Part shown: one piece after another, positions 53,029-61,520 of the stretch
Layout: each line of letters starts with the position of its first letter
How positions within the stretch are numbered: position 1 is the stretch's first letter
From: Vibrio mediterranei
Lineage (GTDB): Bacteria; Pseudomonadota; Gammaproteobacteria; Enterobacterales; Vibrionaceae
Length of the DNA: 64,000 bases
Direction: 5' to 3'
NCBI RefSeq assembly: GCF_900088415.1
Contig: NZ_FLLQ01000006.1
Span: 310,001 to 374,000, forward strand
Position numbers and translations under genes: made by a program
The notes under the pieces: generated by a model
The model's input: only the letters and a program-made list of their open reading frames with translations
What the model was told of the DNA's origin: nothing
Databases searched by the model: none

Positions 53029-53775
53029 TTACTCTTTGGTAACGCCAGCCATTTCCATCAAAGCATCGTGATCGATAATGGTAATGTATTTACCTTTTAC
53101 ACTTAATACTTCAGATTTTTGGAAGCGACCCAATAGGCGACTGATTGTTTCGACAGTCAGACCAAGGTAGTTACCAATGTCACCACGAGTCATAGTGAGA
53201 CGGAATTCTCTAGGGCTAAAGCCTCGTTGAGAAAAACGTGTCGACAAATTATATAAGAAAGCGGCTAAACGTTCCTCTGCGTTCTTTTTAGAAAGCAGTA
53301 GAATCATTTCTTGGTCGCCTTTAATCTCGTTCGACATCAAACGCATAATTTGTTGACGAAGCTTAGGCATTTTTCCTGACAAATCATCTAGAATTTCGTA
53401 AGGAATCTCGCAAACCATTGATGCTTCAAGTGCTTGTGCAAAGCTAGGGTGTTCATCACCCGTAATTGCATCAAAACCTACAAGATCACCAGCAAGGTGG
53501 AATGCTGTAATTTGCTCGTCACCTTGTTCTGTGATGGTGTAGCTCTTGATTGTGCCAGAGCGAATAGCATAGAGAGACTTAAGTTCATCACCCGCTTTAA
53601 AAAGCTCTTGGCCTTTTTGAATTGGCTTTTTACGTTCAATGATTTGGTCGAGTTGATCGAGCTCAGATTCATTCAAAGTAAAGGGGATACACAGCTGACT
53701 AATACTACAATCTTGACAATGGATGGCACAGCCACCGGACTGAATACGTTTTGCTACAGGTTTTTCAGAAATCAT
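53029..53775 (-). CDS. fnr: Oxygen-sensing transcription regulator FNR
   Basis: 248 residues, near-identical in layout to E. coli FNR. Cluster Cys are at positions 20, 23 and 29 within GCAIHCQDCSISQLCIPF (Cys16 also present) and in SMVCEIPYE for the fourth ligand. The cAMP-binding-like beta-roll follows, then the helix-turn-helix RGDIGNYLGLTVETISRLLGRFQ with the FNR-type recognition sequence E-S-R. It turns on anaerobic and microaerobic genes when its 4Fe-4S cluster is intact. A perfect FNR box sits 17 bp upstream of its start, suggesting autoregulation. Confidence 0.96.
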   Translation of the reverse strand: MISEKPVAKRIQSGGCAIHCQDCSISQLCIPFTLNESELDQLDQIIERKKPIQKGQELFKAGDELKSLYAIRSGTIKSYTITEQGDEQITAFHLAGDLVGFDAITGDEHPSFAQALEASMVCEIPYEILDDLSGKMPKLRQQIMRLMSNEIKGDQEMILLLSKKNAEERLAAFLYNLSTRFSQRGFSPREFRLTMTRGDIGNYLGLTVETISRLLGRFQKSEVLSVKGKYITIIDHDALMEMAGVTKE

Positions 53776-53791
53776 AACAACCTTTCACTAT

Positions 53792-53805
53792 TTGATGTAC
53801 ATCAA
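53792..53805. promoter_or_regulatory. Perfect FNR box upstream of fnr
   Basis: TTGATGTACATCAA is a fully symmetric match to TTGAT-N4-ATCAA, 17 bp before the fnr start codon. Position overlapping or just after the promoter suggests autorepression. Confidence 0.85.
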
Positions 53806-53866
53806 GATTTTATCATTCATTACCCCTTAAGGGTAGCTAAAAAATCAATGATAAAACAATCATCTA

Positions 53867-54541
53867 TTAGTTTGCGTTAAAAATCATCACCGATTCATAA
53901 CCTGTATACAGGCCATATACAAGTATAGAAATCGCCGCGATATTACGGAATATGAGCGAATTTTGCAGGTTTTTTAATTTTGTTGCGCTCGTTCCAACAA
54001 GTAGCATCGCTGGCAGTGTACCTAGTCCAAACGCTAACATTGTGGCGGCGCCGCCCAATGCGCTTCCAGAAACCGCTGCCCACGTTAATGTTGAATAAAC
54101 GAGCCCACAAGGCAACCAGCCCCAAAGAAAACCAAAGGGGATAGCATAGCTGCTGTGCTTTAAAGGAAGTAATTGGTTTGCGAAAGGTGAAATTCGTTTC
54201 CATAACGACTGACCCAGCTTTTCAACAATTAACAAGCCATTCCACCAACGCCCTACGTAGAAGGCAAGCAACACCATAAAGGCGGCTGCAATGATGCGCA
54301 AAATAGCAAGTGCATGATTAAACTGGGAAAGCGACGCAATCCCTGCAATCGTTCCTCCTACAACACTACCGATCAATGCGTAACTGATCAAACGGCCAAG
54401 ATTGTAATTGACGATAAGAGTGGTAGGGGTTTTATTCGGTTGTCCTATAGAAAGGAGGGAGGCTATGCCACCACACATTCCCATGCAGTGGCCGGCGCCG
54501 AGTAAGCCGATAGTAAAGGCGCCTAATAGATCCAATGTCAC
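53867..54541 (-). CDS. Sulfite-exporter TauE/SafE (UreH/DsbD-like) family protein of the cco cluster
   Basis: 224 residues with about six membrane helices. LLGAGHCMGMCGGIASLL near the N-terminus holds a His-Cys-x3-Cys motif seen in the cytochrome-oxidase-linked members of this family, thought to handle copper. It overlaps ccoS by 4 bp and lies at the end of the assembly operon, so a role in cbb3 maturation is likely. Confidence 0.85.
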   Translation of the reverse strand: MTLDLLGAFTIGLLGAGHCMGMCGGIASLLSIGQPNKTPTTLIVNYNLGRLISYALIGSVVGGTIAGIASLSQFNHALAILRIIAAAFMVLLAFYVGRWWNGLLIVEKLGQSLWKRISPFANQLLPLKHSSYAIPFGFLWGWLPCGLVYSTLTWAAVSGSALGGAATMLAFGLGTLPAMLLVGTSATKLKNLQNSLIFRNIAAISILVYGLYTGYESVMIFNAN

Positions 54542-54717
54542 TCTTTTGAACCCTTCTTGGTATCCTTTTTCTGCTCTACATCTTCATCAAACAGAATATT
54601 GTGACCTTGTCTTTCAAGATCTTCAAACTGCTCACTCTTTACTGCCCATAGGAAGATACCAACTGCGACACAAACTAAGACAATAGCAATTGGGATCAAT
54701 ATATAGATGCTTTCCAT
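54538..54717 (-). CDS. ccoS: cbb3 oxidase maturation protein CcoS
   Basis: 59 residues from the ATG at 54717: one membrane helix (SIYILIPIAIVLVCVAVGIFLW) then AVKSEQFEDLERQGHNILFDED, the CcoS signature. Needed to insert cofactors into cbb3 oxidase in studied species. An earlier in-frame start (54762) is inside ccoI and is rejected. Confidence 0.92.
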   Translation of the reverse strand: MESIYILIPIAIVLVCVAVGIFLWAVKSEQFEDLERQGHNILFDEDVEQKKDTKKGSKE

Positions 54718-54718
54718 G

Positions 54719-57088
54719 TTACTTACCTTCTTCTTTGAGTAAGCGCAGCGAGTTTGAAACAACGATGATAGAACTCGCTGACATTCCTACTACTGCGATG
54801 TAAGGCGCGACAAGACCTACAACCGCGAGAGGTAGGATGAGAAGATTATACCCTAAAGACCAAGCTAGGTTCTCTCTAATAATCTTTCTTGTTCTTATTG
54901 CTAACTCTCGAGCAGTTAAGATCTTATCAAGTCGGTCTCCTAGTAAGACTAGATCTGCCGATGCTTTAGCAACGTCCGTACCGCCACCCATAGCAATAGA
55001 AAGGTGAGCGCCCGCCAGAGTTGGTGCATCATTAATACCATCGCCGATCATCATAGATACATCGTTACTACCCAAAGATTTAAGATAGTCCAGCTTATCA
55101 CTTGGTGAAGCGCTGGCGACTACGTCATCTATGCCCACTTCTTTTGCGACTACTTCGGCATTTGCCATCGTATCGCCAGTTAATAATGTGGTTTTTACAC
55201 CTGCCGCACGCATCTTATCAATAAACTCAGCCGCTTCTTTTCGAATCGGGTCTCGGTATATAAATGTCGCTACATGTTCACCATTGATAGACATATATAC
55301 GCTGTTACGAGCATTATCGGTTCTACCAAGTACAAAAGAAGCATTGCCAATTTTTACTAAGGAATCACCGAAATACCCCGTCAGCCCAGAACCGATAACG
55401 TTTTCGACGCTGTTCACCGCTAATTCACGGTTTAAGTGTGGTTTAAACGCGCGAGCAATAGGATGGTTGGCATGACTTTCAAGAGCGGCTGCTAACTCCA
55501 ACGCTTGCTGCTCTGATAAATCACCAAACAAATTGGTTTTAGCAATTTCGATGTCGCCATGTGTCAATGTTCCCGTTTTATCGACAACAAGATGATTTAC
55601 CTTACATAAGGTCTCAAAGACATGACCCCTACGAGACAAAATACCAAGAGTGCCCATTCTTGAACTCGAACAGGTAATCGCTGTAGGAGTTGCCAACGAA
55701 AGCGCACAAGGGCAGGTTGCAACAAGAACAGACAGCATGATCCAGAATGCGTCGTCCGGCTTAGTCTGATGCCAATAGAACCATGTTCCTGCAGCGATAA
55801 TTAATATAATTGCCACAAAATAGCGTGCAACGATATCGGCAATTTCAGCTATCTTGGGCTTAGTTAGCTGCGCTTCATCTTGCAACCTCACAATACTTGA
55901 GATCATGGAGTCAGCTTTGGTCGAGCGCACTTCCAAGTCGAAAGCTTCATCGCCATTCAACGTACCCGCATACACAAAGTCGTCTTTGCTTTTAACGACA
56001 GGTAGAGATTCACCAGTCAGCATAGATTCATCGATATGAATACGACCACTGAGCACGACCCCATCTGCTGGGATATGTTCACCTGGTAGTACTTTGATTT
56101 GGTCACCGATTTGTAGCGATTTTACCGGTACTTGGTCACCATCTAATTTGTTGGCTATCGCAGGGACAAGCTTAAGCAGGTTGCCGCTTGCTGCAGCTGC
56201 CTTACGGCGAGCGCGCATTTCTAGGTACCGTCCAACGAGCAAGAAGAAGGTGAACATGGAGATCGATTCAAAGAACACTTCTCCTTTTTCAGCAACGGTA
56301 GCAACTAAACTGGCCACGTAAGCCAGAATGAGAGCGATGGAGACAGGAACATCCATCCCTAGTGTTCGGCCCTTAATACTTCTCCAAGCATTGATATAAA
56401 AAGGTAGGGCGGAATATAGAAGAACAGGCGTTGCGAATATCAAACTGACCCATCGGAAATAGTTTTTAAACTCCGGTTCTAAATCACCAAACACCTCTAG
56501 ATACAATGCCACTGCAAGCATCATAACTTGCATGGTGGCGAGGCCAGCAATACCCAGACGATATAGATACTGCTTCATGGTCGCGTGGTAAGCAGCCTCT
56601 TGTTTATCGGCCTCAAAAGGTGCTGCTTTGTAGCCTAAAGAATGGATAGAAGAGAGCAGTTGGCTGAGTTGTGTTTTGGTTTTGTCCCACTTAAGCAGAG
56701 CCCGGTTGGTGGTTGTATTAACGCGAATAGACAGCACACCAGGCTCGACAGCCATACGTTTTTCTATTAACCACGCACAAGCCGCGCAGGATACACCGTC
56801 AAGTGACAATGTCACCTCTTTGGTGTCTTCGTTGTTCCGTACAAATTCAGCTTGTACATCTTCATTGTCATAATGAATTAGCGACCGCAATTGTTCTGGG
56901 ACGAGATCGGCTTTCTCTGCCGGTGCTGTTCGATATTGATAGTAGGAGACTAATCCGCTATCCACGATGGTTTGAGCCACGCTTTCACAGCCGGGACAAC
57001 ACATGTCCCGTTCTGCACCTAATATGTCTACGCTGAAGCTCGTGTTGGCTGGTACATCTTCACCGCAGTGATAACACGTCTTACACAT
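54719..57088 (-). CDS. ccoI: Copper-transporting P-type ATPase CcoI/FixI
   Basis: 789 residues. N-terminal Cys-rich metal domain (CKTCYHCGED, CCPGCESVAQ) and an HMA motif GVSCAACAW; eight membrane helices with the ion motif CPC (ATCPCALSLATPTA), phosphorylation site DKTGTLT, and hinge GDGINDAPTL. Supplies copper for assembly of cbb3 oxidase. One base lies between it and ccoS, and three between it and ccoH. Confidence 0.95.
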   Translation of the reverse strand: MCKTCYHCGEDVPANTSFSVDILGAERDMCCPGCESVAQTIVDSGLVSYYQYRTAPAEKADLVPEQLRSLIHYDNEDVQAEFVRNNEDTKEVTLSLDGVSCAACAWLIEKRMAVEPGVLSIRVNTTTNRALLKWDKTKTQLSQLLSSIHSLGYKAAPFEADKQEAAYHATMKQYLYRLGIAGLATMQVMMLAVALYLEVFGDLEPEFKNYFRWVSLIFATPVLLYSALPFYINAWRSIKGRTLGMDVPVSIALILAYVASLVATVAEKGEVFFESISMFTFFLLVGRYLEMRARRKAAAASGNLLKLVPAIANKLDGDQVPVKSLQIGDQIKVLPGEHIPADGVVLSGRIHIDESMLTGESLPVVKSKDDFVYAGTLNGDEAFDLEVRSTKADSMISSIVRLQDEAQLTKPKIAEIADIVARYFVAIILIIAAGTWFYWHQTKPDDAFWIMLSVLVATCPCALSLATPTAITCSSSRMGTLGILSRRGHVFETLCKVNHLVVDKTGTLTHGDIEIAKTNLFGDLSEQQALELAAALESHANHPIARAFKPHLNRELAVNSVENVIGSGLTGYFGDSLVKIGNASFVLGRTDNARNSVYMSINGEHVATFIYRDPIRKEAAEFIDKMRAAGVKTTLLTGDTMANAEVVAKEVGIDDVVASASPSDKLDYLKSLGSNDVSMMIGDGINDAPTLAGAHLSIAMGGGTDVAKASADLVLLGDRLDKILTARELAIRTRKIIRENLAWSLGYNLLILPLAVVGLVAPYIAVVGMSASSIIVVSNSLRLLKEEGK

Positions 57089-57091
57089 AAT

Positions 57092-57571
57092 CTAATCTAA
57101 CAACACTACATCAGTTTCAGTTGGAAAAGTGACTCGACCTTGAACCATCCACGCTTGATCATGTGGCTGTAGTTCGACGAACCAAGGCCCTTGCACATCA
57201 TGGTCCAATACAAGGCGATAAGTGCCTTTAGCATCGGCAGTTAAGAGTTTTTCGAAGTCTCTATCCGGCAGAGTACGGTGAGTAAAAGTGGCAGTGAGAG
57301 CCGGAAAGTGGGGCAGTTGACCTTTCTGAAGCGTAATCAGAATAGTGTCTCCAGCAGACGAAACTGTAGCATTTAGCCCTAATTCTTTAGCGACATTAAT
57401 CTTGGTTAGATCAACGTTAATTCCCTTGCCTTTTTTATAGTAATCCTCGGCAACCAGATTGACTTTGTTGTCTAATAACAGTGAAATTCTGTAGACAGTT
57501 GCAATCACAACGATAAGCGGCAACGCGATTAGAAACCACGGCCAGAATTGTTTATACCAAGGCTTTACCAT
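57092..57571 (-). CDS. ccoH: cbb3 oxidase assembly protein CcoH/FixH
   Basis: 159 residues: one N-terminal membrane helix (FWPWFLIALPLIVVIATVYRI) and a periplasmic FixH domain (VAEDYYKKGKGINVDL). Helps CcoP join the oxidase. Four genes of the assembly set (ccoH, ccoI, ccoS and the SafE-like gene) follow in order. Confidence 0.92.
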   Translation of the reverse strand: MVKPWYKQFWPWFLIALPLIVVIATVYRISLLLDNKVNLVAEDYYKKGKGINVDLTKINVAKELGLNATVSSAGDTILITLQKGQLPHFPALTATFTHRTLPDRDFEKLLTADAKGTYRLVLDHDVQGPWFVELQPHDQAWMVQGRVTFPTETDVVLLD

Positions 57572-57623
57572 AAAAAAGTTCTCAACAGCTAACTAAGAAA
57601 GAAATTATAATTTATCTAGAAAA

Positions 57624-57646
57624 GACAGCCCCTTACAAGGGGCTGT
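57624..57646 (-). terminator. Terminator after ccoNOQP
   Basis: On the minus strand ACAGCCCCTT/AAGGGGCTGT with a 3-base loop is followed by CTTTTCTA. Confidence 0.82.
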
Positions 57647-57660
57647 TATTGAAATGTTAC

Positions 57661-58635
57661 TTATTTTTCGGAATTACTTAGGCTCCAAACGTACGCTGAA
57701 ACCAGCTGTACTTTTTCTTCACCTAGAATGTCTTTCCATGCTGGCATAACACCAGAACGACCATTCATGACTGTTTCAGTCACAGCAGCACGAGAGTCGC
57801 CAAATAGCCAAACTTGGTCAGTCAGGTCAGGAGCACCTACAGCAGGGTTACCTTTACCGTCTGTACCGTGACACGCAGCACAGACTACAAAACGAGCTTT
57901 GCCTGCTTCTGCTTCACGTGCGTTAACTTTACGACCTGATAGGCTTAGTGTGTAGCTGACTACTTCACGAACGCCATCTTCGCCCAACGCGTCTTTCCAC
58001 GCTGGCATTTGACCGATACGACCTTGCATAACAGTAGTTACGATAGCTTCTGGTTCACCACCATATAGCCACGCATCGTCCGTTAGATTAGGGAAGCCAG
58101 TTTGACCACGCGCATCTGAGCCGTGACATTGAGAGCAGTTTTGTAGGAACAAACGTTGTCCTACTTTGATTGCTTCACTGTCTGCTGCGATTTCTGGGAT
58201 AGGGCGCAACGCACCATCCGAAGACTTCGCTAAACGGTTGAATGCCTCACCAAAGTGAGTTTCTGCGTCATCTAGCTCTTTTGCATACTGTACAAGAGAC
58301 TTGTTGCTCTGTGCAGCGGCAATCGATGCCTTTGACTCTTCAATCGAACGTACTGTTTGGTCCGAACTTTGCCAGCCTAGAAGGCCTTTATAGCTACCTA
58401 GACCCGGATATAGGGCAAGGTAGATTGCTGCAAATACGAACGTACCAACGAACAAATAAGTCCACCACTTAGGCAGTGGGTTGTTTAGTTCACGAATACC
58501 ATCGTACTCGTGTCCCATATCTTCGCCTTCTTCGACACCCATTTTGTCGCGAACACACCAATATAGGATAGCTGCACAACCAAGCAACGTGCCGACAGTG
58601 ATGACAATAATCCATAGACTCCAGAATGTAGTCAT
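57661..58635 (-). CDS. ccoP: cbb3 oxidase subunit III, dihaem cytochrome c CcoP
   Basis: 324 residues. Two N-terminal membrane helices, then two cytochrome c domains with CSQCH near residue 168 and CAACH near residue 252; axial Met in QMPAWKD and VMPAWKD. Takes electrons from soluble cytochromes to CcoO and CcoN. Overlaps ccoQ by 1 bp. Confidence 0.95.
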   Translation of the reverse strand: MTTFWSLWIIVITVGTLLGCAAILYWCVRDKMGVEEGEDMGHEYDGIRELNNPLPKWWTYLFVGTFVFAAIYLALYPGLGSYKGLLGWQSSDQTVRSIEESKASIAAAQSNKSLVQYAKELDDAETHFGEAFNRLAKSSDGALRPIPEIAADSEAIKVGQRLFLQNCSQCHGSDARGQTGFPNLTDDAWLYGGEPEAIVTTVMQGRIGQMPAWKDALGEDGVREVVSYTLSLSGRKVNAREAEAGKARFVVCAACHGTDGKGNPAVGAPDLTDQVWLFGDSRAAVTETVMNGRSGVMPAWKDILGEEKVQLVSAYVWSLSNSEK

Positions 58636-58808
58636 TACTTAGTCACTCCTTTTTCTTCGGAGGTGGGTTTTTGTTCGTCAGCGAATACTAGGTTTGCATC
58701 TTCTTCGAATCGTGATTTACGGCTTTTACCGAAAGCCCACCACACAACACCGATAAAGCTTGCGAACAAAACTATGGTCCAAATACTGTGAATAGTACCG
58801 ATATCCAT
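58635..58808 (-). CDS. ccoQ: cbb3 oxidase subunit CcoQ (57 residues)
   Basis: This short gene reads MDIGTIHSIWTIVLFASFIG, a single membrane helix, followed by VVWWAFGKSRKSRFEEDANL and an acidic tail, the usual CcoQ layout. The ATG at 58808 has an AGGAGGGG site. It fits exactly between ccoO and ccoP, overlapping ccoP by one base. CcoQ stabilises the oxidase. Confidence 0.93.
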   Translation of the reverse strand: MDIGTIHSIWTIVLFASFIGVVWWAFGKSRKSRFEEDANLVFADEQKPTSEEKGVTK

Positions 58809-58818
58809 AAGCCCCTCC

Positions 58819-59439
58819 TTATTTCATCGCATGGCCTAAAGATTGAAGATAAGCAATGATGGCGTCCATCTCTGTTTTACCTTCTACGTCTTTAGATGCA
58901 TTTGCGATTTGCTCGTCCGTGTATGGAACACCAAATTGATTGCGGAAGATCTCAAGTTTCTTCTGCGTCAGTTTGCCATCCAGTACGTTTTCCTCAAGCC
59001 AAGGGAAGCCTGGCATGTTTGATTCTGGAACCAATTCACGAGGATCAATTAGGTGAACACGATGCCACTCATCTGAGTAACGTCCACCAACACGAGCTAG
59101 ATCTGGGCCAGTACGCTTAGAGCCCCATAGGAATGGGTGTTCCCAAACGCTTTCACCAGCGACAGAGTAGTGACCGTAACGCTCAGTCTCTGAACGGAAT
59201 GGGCGAATCATTTGGCTGTGACAAACGTTACAACCTTCACGAATATAGATATCGCGACCTTCCATTTCTAGTGCACTGTACGCACGTAGGTTTTTCACAG
59301 GTTCAGTCGTTTGCTTTTGGAAAATCAGTGGTGTGATTTCAACAAGTGCGCCCAAGCTGATTGCGAATACGATTAGGATAGCCAGTAAGCCAACGTTACG
59401 TTCAACGACTTCATGGCGATTGTTAGAGTTTGAGCTCAT
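58819..59439 (-). CDS. ccoO: cbb3 oxidase subunit II, monohaem cytochrome c CcoO
   Basis: 206 residues. One membrane anchor (LLAILIVFAISLGALVEI), haem motif GCNVCHSQMIRPF, and the RYGHYSVAGE region conserved in CcoO. Passes electrons to CcoN. Confidence 0.95.
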   Translation of the reverse strand: MSSNSNNRHEVVERNVGLLAILIVFAISLGALVEITPLIFQKQTTEPVKNLRAYSALEMEGRDIYIREGCNVCHSQMIRPFRSETERYGHYSVAGESVWEHPFLWGSKRTGPDLARVGGRYSDEWHRVHLIDPRELVPESNMPGFPWLEENVLDGKLTQKKLEIFRNQFGVPYTDEQIANASKDVEGKTEMDAIIAYLQSLGHAMK

Positions 59440-59450
59440 TTTTAATCTCC

Positions 59451-60878
59451 TTAAGCCGGTTGAGGGATAGCTTTCAAGCTACCTTTCGTTGCAGTGATTG
59501 TCTTATAAGCGTTGTATGCCATTAGGAACATACCTGCCAGGAAGATGAAACCACCGATGAAACGAACGGTATAGAATGGGTAAGACGCTTGTACAGATTC
59601 TACGAAGCTGTAAGTCAGCGTACCGTCTGAGTTAACTGCACGCCACATCAGACCTTGCATTACACCGGAGATCCACATTGCTACGATGTAGAGCACCGTA
59701 CCAATTGTAGCCAACCAGAAGTGAGCATTAATAAGACCTACAGAGTACATGCGCTCTTGGCCGAATAGGCGAGGGATTAGGTGGTATACCGAACCGATAG
59801 ATACCATCGCAACCCAACCTAGAGCACCAGAGTGTACGTGACCGATAGTCCAGTCTGTGTAGTGAGACAATGCGTTAACTGTCTTAATAGACATCATCGG
59901 GCCTTCGAACGTTGACATACCGTAGAACGATAGAGAAACGATCAAGAAACGAAGAATTGGGTCGTAACGCAGCTTATGCCAAGCACCAGACAGCGTCATG
60001 ATACCGTTGATCATACCACCCCATGAAGGCGCGAATAGAACCAAAGACATCACCATACCCAAAGACTGAGTCCAGTCAGGTAGAGCTGTATAGTGTAGGT
60101 GGTGAGGACCAGCCCAGATATACAGAGAAACAAGCGCCCAGAAGTGAACGATCGATAGACGGTAAGAGTAAACAGGACGTTCAGCTTGCTTTGGTACGAA
60201 GTAGTACATCATACCCAAGAAACCTGCCGTAAGAAGGAAACCTACCGCGTTGTGACCATACCACCATTGAACCATCGCATCGACGGCACCAGAGTACACA
60301 GAGTAAGATTTACCCATTGATACTGGAATTGCCATACTGTTCACGATATGAAGTACCGCGACGGTAATGATGAACGCTCCAAAGAACCAGTTCGCTACAT
60401 AGATATGCGATGTCTTTCGCTTGATAAGTGTTCCAAAGAACACAATCGCGTAAGATACCCATACCACTGCAATAGCGATATCGATTGGCCATTCTAATTC
60501 TGCGTATTCTTTACCAGAGGTGAAACCCAACGGTAAAGTAATTGCAGCGGCTAAAATAATTGCTTGCCATCCCCAAAAGGTGAATGCGACAAGAGGGCCC
60601 CCAAATAATCTCGTTTGACACGTACGCTGCACAACATAATAAGACGTTGCAAACAGAGCACTAGTACCAAACGCAAAGATTACCGCATTAGTATGCAAAG
60701 GACGTAAACGACTGTACGTCAACCACGGCGTATCAAAGTTGAGCTGTGGCCAAACTAATTGAGCGGCAATCAAAACACCTACTGCCATACCAACAATACC
60801 CCAAAGAATCGTCACTAAAGTGAACTGGCGTACGACGGTATAGTTGTAGACTTGTTCAAGCTGCTTTTCTTGGCTCAT
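59451..60878 (-). CDS. ccoN: cbb3 oxidase subunit I, catalytic CcoN
   Basis: About 475 residues, twelve membrane helices. The haem and copper ligands lie in LRPLHTNAVIFAF, QWWYGHNAVGFLL, and PHHLHYTALPDW; the cross-linked Tyr is expected in WALVSLYIWAG. High-affinity oxygen reduction coupled to proton pumping. Start at 60878 gives the GGAAG site a spacing of seven; the ATG at 60884 is an alternative. First gene of ccoNOQP. Confidence 0.96.
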   Translation of the reverse strand: MSQEKQLEQVYNYTVVRQFTLVTILWGIVGMAVGVLIAAQLVWPQLNFDTPWLTYSRLRPLHTNAVIFAFGTSALFATSYYVVQRTCQTRLFGGPLVAFTFWGWQAIILAAAITLPLGFTSGKEYAELEWPIDIAIAVVWVSYAIVFFGTLIKRKTSHIYVANWFFGAFIITVAVLHIVNSMAIPVSMGKSYSVYSGAVDAMVQWWYGHNAVGFLLTAGFLGMMYYFVPKQAERPVYSYRLSIVHFWALVSLYIWAGPHHLHYTALPDWTQSLGMVMSLVLFAPSWGGMINGIMTLSGAWHKLRYDPILRFLIVSLSFYGMSTFEGPMMSIKTVNALSHYTDWTIGHVHSGALGWVAMVSIGSVYHLIPRLFGQERMYSVGLINAHFWLATIGTVLYIVAMWISGVMQGLMWRAVNSDGTLTYSFVESVQASYPFYTVRFIGGFIFLAGMFLMAYNAYKTITATKGSLKAIPQPA

Positions 60879-60922
60879 TAACATGCTTCCAATTTTCTAA
60901 TTAACTACACTTTACTTCCAAC

Positions 60923-60936
60923 ACGACACATGTCGT
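60923..60936. repeat. Small inverted repeat upstream of ccoN
   Basis: ACGACA-CA-TGTCGT, 45 bp before the ccoN start. The rest of the 253-bp divergent region has no clear FNR box, only half-sites. Meaning unknown. Confidence 0.4.
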
Positions 60937-61137
60937 AATGCTACCCAACCCTTCAGAAGAACTAACGCCTAATCAAAACGTTACTCAGCTTTCGGGATTT
61001 AACAAAAAGTAGCATTTTCAGCCAACAATAATACTTCAATTAACAAATCAAAAACAGGGTAGTAACCTTATGGTTGGTCGGGTTTTTGACCATTTATTTC
61101 AAAACTTTGAAGTTTGTTACACGGAGAACACGTAAAT

Positions 61138-61494
61138 ATGCCAGCACAGAAGTTAACAAAAGGTAGGCTTGTTCAAATTATCATCATGATGGTGGTGCTA
61201 ATTGCAGCATTTAGCTACCGCACTGTGACCCATTCTGATGGGAAAGTAGTCAGCTGTGTGGAAAATAGGCCTTGCGCGGTAAGCGTTGGGGAAAAAACCA
61301 TCACATTTTTGTATCAAGGTGATTCAAAAGTGCTAAGCGTCACAAAATCAAAAGATTTAACAATTCACGTCCAAAATATTGAGACTATGTTAAATGAATC
61401 GTCTAAAGAATCGACAATTCAGGGGTTAAATCTTCCAGCAGAGATCAAAGTTACCGACAGAAATGGTGAATCTGTCCTAGTTCAGTATCAGTAA
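61138..61494 (+). CDS. Hypothetical protein with one membrane helix
   Basis: 118 residues from the ATG at 61138 (CGGAGAA site). A basic start and a single hydrophobic helix (LVQIIIMMVVLIAAFSYRT) precede a periplasmic beta-rich domain with two Cys (VVSCVENRPCAVS) and an IETMLNESS segment. No family recognised. It lies between cco and the ABC transporter genes and is convergent with them. Confidence 0.65.
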   Translation: MPAQKLTKGRLVQIIIMMVVLIAAFSYRTVTHSDGKVVSCVENRPCAVSVGEKTITFLYQGDSKVLSVTKSKDLTIHVQNIETMLNESSKESTIQGLNLPAEIKVTDRNGESVLVQYQ

Positions 61495-61520
61495 CCTTAG
61501 TTGGATATCTACTGCAATTT

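Noticed and set aside
60885..61137. FNR box upstream of ccoN
   Set aside because: Only half-sites such as ATCAA near 60975 and 61050 are present; no arrangement fits TTGAT-N4-ATCAA.
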